64,000 nucleotides of DNA, taken from the NCBI GenBank assembly GCA_022984795.1, contig JALIHJ010000004.1, forward strand, positions 248,001 to 312,000, in the 5' to 3' direction. The notes under the pieces are model-generated. The model did not search any database. It saw nothing but the letters and a program-made list of their open reading frames with translations, and was not told the origin of the DNA. The stretch comes from Fabrea salina (Eukaryota; Ciliophora; Heterotrichea; Heterotrichida; Fabreidae). A program made the position numbers and the translations under genes. This document shows positions 51,420-58,235 of this stretch, one piece after another (the stretch's first letter is position 1; every line of letters starts with the position of its first letter).

Positions 51420-51582
51420 AGTTAAGTATTTATAATATCATTTAAATTGCCCAGAGTTAAGAAACTTTCTGCACAGCGGTTAATCTCTCCAAGAATTCAA
51501 ATTCAAAGCACCAAACAACAACTAAGCACCAACTAGTAACGCCAAGACTTAACTTAATACGCAAAGTTTAAAACAACAATAA
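51420..51582. other. Spacer, long 5' leader of FYVE gene
   Basis: 163 bp between divergent starts of the MOK and FYVE genes. A/C-rich near the FYVE start, with TATA-like sequence near MOK (TATTTATAATAT). No open frame or recognised RNA motif (no C/D or tRNA boxes). Confidence 0.4.
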
Positions 51583-52431
51583 ATGGAGAGTCAAGAACTA
51601 GATGACTCTGTTAACTTCTACGAGAGTCAACAACAACTTGAGGAGTACTACGACCAAAGAGACATTAAGGCTTGGCAAGACGACTCCAACTGCATCATTT
51701 GCAGCTTAAACTTCGAAGAAGACGGAGTCCCTCTAATTCCTAAGAATTGCTGCAAGTTCTGCTTCCGAGGAGTCTGTGACGCGTGCTCCCAAAAAAGACT
51801 CCCCCACCCTGTTTTAGAAGGCCTCCAAAGAGTCTGCAACGACTGCTTTCCTCTCCAGGAGTCTCGAAAGCGCAGCTTAAACAACTCCAAAACTTCCAGT
51901 GACTTCTCAGAAGAAGACCCTAGACAAAGAAGCATCTCTGTAGTTCAAAAACCAAGTGCTTACCAGTTCCCCAGCAGTCCTAACAAGAACCTAAACGAAC
52001 CCAACAAGTTCCCAGGAGCCATTAGAGTTGACGGCAACTACGGCCAAGAGTCACCTTTTTCTCCCACAAACCACGAGCAAATCAGAGCTATCATCAGGGA
52101 AAACGAGTCACTCAAACAAGAACTCTCAGAACTGGACGATACCCACAAACAACAGATCAAAGAACTCCTGGAAGCCCTTGAAATACTTAAGCACCAGTTG
52201 TCCCACGAAGAAAGAACCTACTCTGTGAACTCAGTAACTGAGGGAGTAGACATTCCTACTTTACTCAAAGAAAAAGAACAACAAGCCAAGCGCATTAAGG
52301 AACTCCAGGATGAACTCCAAGTTAAAGAACAGCAACTACAAAGACTCAAGTACTCTGCTGCTGAAAAAAGCATGGACGAACTCTCTATGGACCCTGTTTC
52401 TCAAGACAAATGCAAGTGTTCTATTTTTTAA
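51583..52431 (+). CDS. FYVE-like finger / coiled-coil protein with CaaX end
   Basis: 282 residues. An incomplete FYVE-like finger at residues 33-95 (CIICSLNFEEDGVPLIPKNCCKFCFRGVCDACSQKRLPHPVLEGLQRVCNDCF), where the R+HHCR core is changed to NCCKFCF; then a linker, coiled coil (RENESLKQELSELDDTHKQQIKELLEALEILKHQL...LKEKEQQAKRIKELQDELQVKEQQLQRLK) and the C-terminus KCKCSIF. CSIF is a CaaX box (aliphatic I, X = Phe) predicting prenylation. Possibly an endosomal tether. Confidence 0.85.
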   Translation: MESQELDDSVNFYESQQQLEEYYDQRDIKAWQDDSNCIICSLNFEEDGVPLIPKNCCKFCFRGVCDACSQKRLPHPVLEGLQRVCNDCFPLQESRKRSLNNSKTSSDFSEEDPRQRSISVVQKPSAYQFPSSPNKNLNEPNKFPGAIRVDGNYGQESPFSPTNHEQIRAIIRENESLKQELSELDDTHKQQIKELLEALEILKHQLSHEERTYSVNSVTEGVDIPTLLKEKEQQAKRIKELQDELQVKEQQLQRLKYSAAEKSMDELSMDPVSQDKCKCSIF

Positions 52432-52473
52432 TTAACTTAAATACCAATTTTGAATGGACGTTAGAATACTTAA

Positions 52474-52993
52474 ATGAAAGCCTACTTTCTGATATCCTTA
52501 ATTCTGAGCTCAGCTTTTAGTTTACCAGAGTCTGGCAAGCCAACTGATGAAGACTCTGAAAGCACAGGGTGGAAAACTTATGCATGTGGAGCTTTAGCGG
52601 GGGTTGGAGCTGTGGGAGCTGGAGCAATAGCACTTGGATTTGCTCCTGCAGGAATAGTTGCAGGGTCTGTGGCTGCAGGTGTGCAGGGGTCTATAGGAAA
52701 TGCAGCAGCTGGTTCATTATTTTCCTTGGCCCAGTCCGCAGGGGCTAGTGGTACGTTTACATGGCTTTCAGGTACTGGATTTGGAGGTTGTGCAGCCTTA
52801 CTTACTCCTGATATGTACAATCTGGTTTTCTGGTGAAGAAGATAGCAAAGAATCTGACCAAAGCACTTCTGACTCCGAAGATAGCAAAGAACCCCCAACA
52901 ACAGAAAAGAAAGTTGTTACTGAACCAAAAACCGACAAAGAACCCCCAAAAGCAGAAAAGAAAATCGCTGCTGAGTCAAAATTTAATAAATAA
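52474..52993 (+). CDS. ISG12/IFI6-like membrane protein 1 with signal peptide; C-terminal frame break
   Basis: Reads MKAYFLISLILSSAFSLPES (signal peptide) then GWKTYACGALAGVGAVGAGAIALGFAPAGIVAGSVAAGVQGSIGNAAAGSLFSLAQSAGASGTFTWLSG, an ISG12 (IFI6/IFI27) pattern of small-residue hydrophobic repeats (GF.P.GI.AGS.AA..Q...GN..AGS.F...QS.GA.G). The first frame stops at 52834-52836, but a frame shifted +1 continues through 52993 with a charged tail (EEDSKESDQSTSD...EPPTTEKK). The close paralogue at 53448 has one T fewer in the run before CTGG, which suggests a 1-base insertion here. Function of the family in protists is unknown; in animals they sit in mitochondria or ER. Confidence 0.78.
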
Positions 52994-53017
52994 AAAAGCT
53001 ATATAGAAGACGAAGAT

Positions 53018-53365
53018 ATGCCCAAAAGCTATTCTTCCCAAGAAAATCACCAAGAAGCCCCCGAAGATTATGACTTTGACGAAAGTAAATGGGGAGACTA
53101 TGAATGTATGGGTTTAGCAGGAGTACTGGCAGCTGCATATCTTGCTGGATTTACCATTCCAGGTGCAGGGACCCAAATACCGCCTTCTTTACTTAAGTTT
53201 GTCTTCCCAGGTTTAAGCATAGGAATGCAGCATTTAGCTGGTGGTGTTTTGATGCATTGTTTGGGCTTTCCTGGAATTAGATCTTCTGTTTTTGAGTCTC
53301 CTAGAGATAGTATACTTAAGGGCTCATGTTTAAGTTCACATTCAGTCTTTATTTGCAATTCGTGA
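53018..53365 (+). CDS. ISG12-related protein 2 (divergent)
   Basis: 115 residues. The start is polar (MPKSYSSQENHQEAPEDYDFD); then SKWGDYECMGLAGVLAAAYLAGFTIPGAGTQ aligns with WKTYACGALAGV...LGFAPAG of neighbours 1 and 3. A second hydrophobic stretch (FVFPGLSIGMQHLAGGVLMHCLGFPG) replaces the AGS repeats. No signal peptide. The similarity is limited to the first helix and spacing, so paralogy is inferred from position and pattern. Confidence 0.6.
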   Translation: MPKSYSSQENHQEAPEDYDFDESKWGDYECMGLAGVLAAAYLAGFTIPGAGTQIPPSLLKFVFPGLSIGMQHLAGGVLMHCLGFPGIRSSVFESPRDSILKGSCLSSHSVFICNS

Positions 53366-53447
53366 TTTGAAGTCACCCTAACTTAGAATTAACTAAATAG
53401 AAAAACTAAATTCAAATATAACCATGAATTAGAAATCTATTTCTGAT

Positions 53448-53849
53448 ATGGCTGATTCTGCATCAAATTCTAGCTTGTCAGAGTCCAAGAAGCCAAATGA
53501 TAAAGATTCTAGAAACGCAAGGGGATGGAGAACTTATGCATACGGGACTGCTTTAGTAGTCGGAGCTTTGGGAGGTGGAGCGATAGCACTTGGATTTGCT
53601 CCTGCAGGAATAGCTGGAGGGTCTCTGGCTGCAGCTTGGCAGGCATCTATAGGAAATGCAGCAGCTGGTTCAGTATTCGCTACACTCCAGTCTGCGGGAG
53701 CTACTGGTACGTTTACATGGCTTTCGGGTACTGGATTTGGAACTTGCGGAGCCTTAGGTGCTGCTGATATCTACAATTCACTTTCTGGGAAAAAATCCAA
53801 GACAACAGAAGGGGAAAGTAATGCAGAGTCTGAATCTAAGGATCTTTAA
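53448..53849 (+). CDS. ISG12/IFI6-like membrane protein 3
   Basis: 133 residues. MADSASNSSLSESKKPNDKDSRNARGWRTYAYGTALVVGALGGGAIALGFAPAGIAGGSLAAAWQASIGNAAAGSVFATLQSAGATGTFTWLSGTGFGTC is highly like paralogue 1 over the whole ISG12 part. The signal-peptide-like leader of paralogue 1 is missing: the DNA upstream (from 53424, ATGAATTAG) still resembles it but is out of frame. A polar tail follows (GKKSKTTEGESNAESESKDL). A recent duplicate by the closeness of the DNA. Confidence 0.78.
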   Translation: MADSASNSSLSESKKPNDKDSRNARGWRTYAYGTALVVGALGGGAIALGFAPAGIAGGSLAAAWQASIGNAAAGSVFATLQSAGATGTFTWLSGTGFGTCGALGAADIYNSLSGKKSKTTEGESNAESESKDL

Positions 53850-53910
53850 TCTAATTCAAGAATGAGAGATTTGAAGTTGTGTTAAGTCGAAGATTATTGT
53901 AACCACGTGT

Positions 53911-54270
53911 TTAGTCATTGTTTCTGATGAACTCAAGAACTTCTTCGTGGCTGTCGATTCTCTGGATTTCTTGTCCCTTTTCCTTCATGAGGTCTTCTAC
54001 TGTGGTGGAGTTGTCTCTGAACCAGCCGAGGTTGTCTGCAACCAAGTGTAGGCTTTCGCACCCGTCGCACCTAATTAGAACTACTCCAGAGTGGTAAGAG
54101 TCTTTAGAAAAGGTTTTGCTGCCTCTAGTGTTGCATTTGTTGCAGGTGAAAAACATTGCGTAGAGTCCTTGGGTGTTGTTTTTGACTCCCTTGATCTTAG
54201 AAAGTGCCTGCCAATCTTCTGGCTTCAACTGGGCAAAGTTCCGGAAAAGCCTTGTGAACCTCGACAACAT
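53911..54270 (-). CDS. DNLZ: Mitochondrial DNL-type zinc-finger protein (Zim17/Hep1/DNLZ)
   Basis: 119 residues. A mitochondrial presequence-like start (MLSRFTRLFRNFAQL) precedes the DNL domain: YAMFFTCNKCNTRGSKTFSKDSYHSGVVLIRCDGCESLHLVADNLGWF, with the four zinc Cys and the DNLGWF motif. Hep1/Zim17 keeps mitochondrial Hsp70 soluble. Placed within the ISG12-like cluster but unrelated to it. Confidence 0.95.
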   Translation of the reverse strand: MLSRFTRLFRNFAQLKPEDWQALSKIKGVKNNTQGLYAMFFTCNKCNTRGSKTFSKDSYHSGVVLIRCDGCESLHLVADNLGWFRDNSTTVEDLMKEKGQEIQRIDSHEEVLEFIRNND

Positions 54271-54281
54271 TTATTAACTAA

Positions 54282-54539
54282 TTACCTTTTTCCCCCTTTG
54301 GAGCTGTGCCCTTTAGAAGAGCCTCCTTTGGCAGAAGTGTGCCCTTTAGAAGAGCCTCCTTTGGCAGAAGTGTGTCCTTTAGAAGGGGTGCTTCCTTTGG
54401 CCGCGTTGGATTGGAGTGTGGAAAAGGCCGACCCAGCCGGCACATTCCCAAGTGATGACTGTACAGACGCAGCAACAGAACCCTTGGCTACTCCGGATTC
54501 TTTGAATCCCATCGAGTTTGATGCTTTCTGATGATCCAT
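54282..54539 (-). CDS. Short ISG12-like protein 4 with Gly/Ser/His/Lys repeat tail
   Basis: 85 residues from ATG 54539 (MDHQKASNSMGFKESGVAKGSVAASVQSSLGNVPAGSAFSTLQSNAAKG). The ISG12 repeat (G..GS.AAS.QS..GN..AGS.FS.LQS) is present but less hydrophobic. The tail is made of 11-residue units (GHTSAKGGSSK) from a 33-bp DNA repeat. An upstream start at 54575 (MNYYSIPTAIVK) is possible. Member of the same cluster, opposite strand. Confidence 0.65.
   Translation of the reverse strand: MDHQKASNSMGFKESGVAKGSVAASVQSSLGNVPAGSAFSTLQSNAAKGSTPSKGHTSAKGGSSKGHTSAKGGSSKGHSSKGGKR
54305..54386. repeat. 33-bp tandem repeat, about 2.5 copies
   Basis: Copies begin near 54305, 54338 and 54371 (TGTGCCCTTTAGAAGAGCC...). 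Period 33 equals 11 codons of the ISG12-like protein 4, so copy number can change without a frame shift. The third copy carries a few substitutions and is incomplete. Confidence 0.85.
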
Positions 54540-54573
54540 TTTTACTATGGCAGTTGGAATACTATAATAATTC

Positions 54574-55968
54574 ATGGAATTTCAAAACGAAGTAGATAAA
54601 ATTCAGCTAGCATGTCGCTTGGGCGACATAAAACTGCTGAAAGCCGCCTTGAGCTCAAGTCCTTCAAGCGTTAACGAAACTGATTCTAAACTAGGGTGGA
54701 CTCCTGTGTACAGAGCTGTGATCTGCGGCCACCTAGACACTGTGAGGTTCTTACTTGAAGAAGGAGCCGACCCAAACATTCCTAATAAACTTGGAGAAAC
54801 TGCTTTGCACCAAGCAGCTGACAACAACCAAGTGCGAATTGCGCAATTACTTCTTTCGCACAACGCTGACCCTAACCTTCAGCAAAGCGACGGAGACACT
54901 CCACTCCACCACGCTGCTTACAAAGGGAACTACCAAATGGCTAGTCTCCTACTGAACTACAACGCTGACCCCAACATTTTAAATTCTGTGTTCGGAAGAA
55001 GTCCTTTGCACTACGCAGTGGAGCACTCCACCGGAAAGCTAGCCAGGCTTATGGTGAAACACGGAGCAGACCCCTACCTTAAAGACTTAGCTGGCAAGTC
55101 CTCAGTGGACCTAGCTACTTCTGAAGAAGTCCTTAACTCTCTGAAGGAACCCTACAAAAGCCCTAAGTCGGTCTCTGAGAACTCAACTACTAATTCGCCC
55201 TGTGTAAAGCCAGAACCCCTGCAAGAAATTCCTCCCATTCCCCAAATATCCTTTGAAAAGGTGTCTTTAAGTCCCCACTCTGCCAAAAGTGAGTCTAAAA
55301 AAGAAGAGTCCAAAAGCTTCTTTTCAGCCACTGAACCTGAAGCAGAAAAAAGCGAAATCAACAACTCTTACCTTCTGCGGAAAGAAACCTTTTCCTTCGG
55401 AGGCGACCAGTCAGCACTGTACAACTGGCTGAGTTCTCACAAACTAGAGGAACTCTTTGAGTGCTTAGCAGCTTCAGGCTGCGACTTAGAAAGCATACAC
55501 TCGATCACCCTAGAAGGACTAGAGTCCCTAGGCATCTACAAACCCGGACACAGAAAACGCCTCATTGCTGCTCTGAAGGAAGAAAAACAACCTAATAAAC
55601 CAACAAACACCCTTGCGTGCTGTGCCAAACCTGTTTCAGGAAACCACACACTAAATCAACTGCCTAGTTTGGAAATGTGGCTCAAAAACATCAGTTTGGA
55701 GTACTTGTACGGGAACTTTGCAGAGTCAGGCTACGAAGACCTAGAGCACATGCTTGCACTTATGCACACCAACCTAAGCATTGACGAGTGGGTGCTTGAA
55801 AAAGAAGTAGGCATTGCCAAACAAGGCCACAGGCACAGAATCCTTTCCAAACTCAAAGAGGACTGTTCCCAAGTCACTTCCTTCAAAAAGCCACCCTCTT
55901 TGCGCCCTGAGTTAAGAATTGAGTCTGCTGGCAATGTCACTCCCTGTAGAATGTGCACCTTAATGTGA
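54574..55968 (+). CDS. Ankyrin-SAM-SAM protein with CaaX end
   Basis: 464 residues. Five or six ankyrin repeats (residues about 5-185: LGWTPVYRAVICGHLDTVRFLLEEGADPN, GETALHQAADNNQVRIAQLLLSHNADPN, GDTPLHHAAYKGNYQMASLLLNYNADPN, GRSPLHYAVEHSTGKLARLMVKHGADP), a disordered linker, and two SAM domains (LYNWLSSHKLEELFECLAASGCDLESIHSITLEGLESLGIYKPGHRKRLIAAL; LEMWLKNISLEYLYGNFAESGYEDLEHM...EVGIAKQGHRHRILSKL). The end CRMCTLM gives a CaaX box CTLM, predicting farnesylation. ANKS/Caskin-like architecture without SH3. Confidence 0.9.
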   Translation: MEFQNEVDKIQLACRLGDIKLLKAALSSSPSSVNETDSKLGWTPVYRAVICGHLDTVRFLLEEGADPNIPNKLGETALHQAADNNQVRIAQLLLSHNADPNLQQSDGDTPLHHAAYKGNYQMASLLLNYNADPNILNSVFGRSPLHYAVEHSTGKLARLMVKHGADPYLKDLAGKSSVDLATSEEVLNSLKEPYKSPKSVSENSTTNSPCVKPEPLQEIPPIPQISFEKVSLSPHSAKSESKKEESKSFFSATEPEAEKSEINNSYLLRKETFSFGGDQSALYNWLSSHKLEELFECLAASGCDLESIHSITLEGLESLGIYKPGHRKRLIAALKEEKQPNKPTNTLACCAKPVSGNHTLNQLPSLEMWLKNISLEYLYGNFAESGYEDLEHMLALMHTNLSIDEWVLEKEVGIAKQGHRHRILSKLKEDCSQVTSFKKPPSLRPELRIESAGNVTPCRMCTLM

Positions 55969-55979
55969 TGTTATAAATA

Positions 55980-56870
55980 TTACTCGCTGTGGACTACGTG
56001 TATCCAGTCTTGTCTTGTTTCGCCGTCAGCCCACAACTCCAACTTAATTCCAGCTTCCGGCAGAAGAGTTTCGATCATATGGTACACATACTTTTTGGGC
56101 TTCTCAAAGTCAAAAACCACGTCGCAGGTTCTTTGGTGGCGGAGTTCTAGTCTGCCAGGACTGACTTTCCTAAACATCAGCAAAGTGAGATGCGAATTAG
56201 AAAAAGGCCAACTCTTTTCCTTTTTAAGCAAGTTGGGAGTGAAGTCTGTGAGGGAGTCCAGCCCCCCGGCTTGGTCAACTTGGGTTTTATCTACCTTGAC
56301 CCAAGCTAAGTTCTCCACGTACTGGAACTTCATTTTGTCAAAGCAGTCAATCCACTCCTTAATTTCTTGTTTGGGACTCCAGAGAAAAACAAGTCCTTGG
56401 TCCATACAGTGCTTCAAAAACTTAAGTCTTGCTTTGTTTCTGGGAGTCATCTCAGCAGGGGGATTCACCAGCACTGCTTGGAACTTTTCTGAAAACTTAG
56501 CAGTGAATATGTTCGTTTGGATAGTTTGGCCTGGGCCTGCACCTACCTGCACCTGCAGGTAACTCTGTGTGACGGGGTCTATGTACTTGACTGTGCGGTT
56601 GGGCGACTCGGAGTCCGAAGAAGACTCTGGAGGAGTTTCTGCAATCAGTCCGTAACTGGGTTTGAAGACATTGCTGATGTTTCCAATCTCAGTAGTGGAA
56701 AACAGTTCGCGGCAATCCTCAGATGTTAAGTTTTCCCTACCTACCTTGGACTGGTAGTCCTCTAGTTGTTTAAATTTCTTCATGATCTTTTCGACTGGCT
56801 CGTCGTCTTCCACGTAACCGAGTAGGTACTCGGGTTCGGGGAGCCTTTTTCTAAGAGACCTCCTCGCCAT
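55980..56870 (-). CDS. MT-A70-family protein without catalytic DPPW (MTA9-like)
   Basis: 296 residues from ATG 56870 (MARRSLRKRLPEPEYLLGY). The C-terminal 170 residues have MT-A70 features: FQAVLVNPPAEMTPRN at the DPPW position (degenerate, N-P-P-A), FLKHCMDQGLVFLWSPKQEIKEWIDCFDKMKFQYVENLAWVKV, SWPFSNSHLTLLMFRK, LELRHQRTCDVVFDF, IETLLPEAGIKLELWADGETRQDWIHV (the usual R.GW..WGNE is altered). In Tetrahymena the 6mA DNA methyltransferase complex pairs catalytic MTA1 with non-catalytic MTA9; the DPPW loss points to an MTA9-type partner. METTL14-type RNA-methylase partner cannot be excluded. Confidence 0.8.
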   Translation of the reverse strand: MARRSLRKRLPEPEYLLGYVEDDEPVEKIMKKFKQLEDYQSKVGRENLTSEDCRELFSTTEIGNISNVFKPSYGLIAETPPESSSDSESPNRTVKYIDPVTQSYLQVQVGAGPGQTIQTNIFTAKFSEKFQAVLVNPPAEMTPRNKARLKFLKHCMDQGLVFLWSPKQEIKEWIDCFDKMKFQYVENLAWVKVDKTQVDQAGGLDSLTDFTPNLLKKEKSWPFSNSHLTLLMFRKVSPGRLELRHQRTCDVVFDFEKPKKYVYHMIETLLPEAGIKLELWADGETRQDWIHVVHSE

Positions 56871-56956
56871 TATAAGTCCCGCCTTTGGCAAATCAAGCAC
56901 AGACCCCAGAATTAAGCATATGAATAATAAGCTGTTCTTAAACAATAAAATCTAAA

Positions 56957-58213
56957 ATGTTTGAGTTCCAGTCCCACAAAAGATCCTACTCCAACAGTTT
57001 GCTCCACTCCAAAAAACCTTTTCAAACTAGCAAAAGCCCCTCTAAACTTTCAATAGGACGGAGCATAAGACACTCCAAAAACCGGAAAAGTGTAGCTTGG
57101 CGTGCCCCCATGAGCCCCAAACAAAGCCTTGATGAAAACCAGCGCCTTGTGCCCACAACAGCTTCTGAAAAAGCAAGTAGTCCTCGGAACGTTAACTTGA
57201 GACTCCCCCGACTGCACTCTCCCGAAGCAGAACTTAAGTCGCCCCTTTCTCCCAAAATCAACAACAGAATTGTGTCAGCAAACCGAAGAACTAACTCCTT
57301 TGTCCCTAGCTTTGCCCCCCAACCAAAAACTTCAGTGCAGAACGCAGTCACTCGCTGTGCTTACAAAACCCGCGGAGGAAGCATAATGGGCAGACCCAAA
57401 AAGTTCAACCAGGACTCTTTTATCATCCAGCCTTTCTTGCAGGGAGTCAAGGGCCAGTACTTGTTTGCAGTCTGCGATGGACACGGAGTGCACGGCCACC
57501 AAGTCTCTAGTCTCATCAAAGAAAAACTCCCCAAAGCTGTAGAAATGCTTATGCAGGAAAACTCCACCCAAGACGAACTAGTTAGAGCTCTGAAGTTCGG
57601 CATTTACGAAGTCGACAGACAAATACACAGAAGCAATGTAGATATTTCTTTTTCAGGGTCTACTTTAGTGGCTCTTTTGGTAAGGGGAAACACAGTAGTT
57701 TGTGCCAACATAGGCGACTCGCGAGTTGTGCTTGGCAGGAAAACCGAAAACTGGCAAGCTCTGGACCTTTCGAATGACCACAAACCTGAACTTCCTGCTG
57801 AAAGGTCCAGAATTCTAGACTCGAACGGAAGAGTTGAGCCTTACTACGACGATGAAGGAGAAGCCATGGGGCCCTGCCGAGTGTGGTTGAAAGACCACAA
57901 CATTCCAGGACTAGCTATGTCGCGCTCTCTGGGGGATTCTGTTGCTGCAATGGCTGGAGTTGTTTCTGAGCCAGAAGTAAGTACCTTTACTCTTTCAGTT
58001 TGTGACAAGTTTTTGATTCTGGCTTCTGACGGAATTTGGGAGTTCATCAGCAGCCAAACTGCAGTGGAAATAGTACAGAGTGCTTGGGAGAGCGGACGCA
58101 CAGAAGTTTGTTGCGAAGTGCTGGTGAAGGAAGCCCTTCAAAGGTGGAAGCAACTAGACGATACTGTAGATGACATAACAGTGATTGTTATTTTCTTAAA
58201 TGTTAATAATTGA
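56957..58213 (+). CDS. PP2C-type Ser/Thr phosphatase
   Basis: 418 residues. A basic disordered N-terminus (residues 1-130) then PP2C domain: GRPKKFNQDSFI, VCDGHGVHGHQVSSLIKEKL, SGSTLVALLV, CANIGDSRVVLG, LSNDHKPELPAERSRILDSNGRV, PGLAMSRSLGDSVAAMAGVVSEPEV, FLILASDGIWEFISSQTAVEIV, and DDTVDDITVIVIFL. Metal-binding aspartates (DGHG, ASDG, DDIT) are all present. Common in ciliates. Confidence 0.96.
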   Translation: MFEFQSHKRSYSNSLLHSKKPFQTSKSPSKLSIGRSIRHSKNRKSVAWRAPMSPKQSLDENQRLVPTTASEKASSPRNVNLRLPRLHSPEAELKSPLSPKINNRIVSANRRTNSFVPSFAPQPKTSVQNAVTRCAYKTRGGSIMGRPKKFNQDSFIIQPFLQGVKGQYLFAVCDGHGVHGHQVSSLIKEKLPKAVEMLMQENSTQDELVRALKFGIYEVDRQIHRSNVDISFSGSTLVALLVRGNTVVCANIGDSRVVLGRKTENWQALDLSNDHKPELPAERSRILDSNGRVEPYYDDEGEAMGPCRVWLKDHNIPGLAMSRSLGDSVAAMAGVVSEPEVSTFTLSVCDKFLILASDGIWEFISSQTAVEIVQSAWESGRTEVCCEVLVKEALQRWKQLDDTVDDITVIVIFLNVNN

Positions 58214-58235
58214 TAGTTGTATATTTAATAGTAAA

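Noticed and set aside
51420-51582. Small RNA gene in the MOK-FYVE spacer
   Set aside because: No C/D or H/ACA boxes, no tRNA boxes and no stable long stem seen on either strand.
52834-52837. Programmed +1 shift at TGA-A in ISG12-like gene 1
   Set aside because: Alignment to the paralogue puts the extra base in the T run upstream of the stop, so a simple insertion is favoured over recoding.
53525-53767. Second frame inside ISG12-like gene 3 (starts MENLCIRDC)
   Set aside because: Cys/Trp/Ser-rich out-of-frame translation of a conserved coding region; no independent support.
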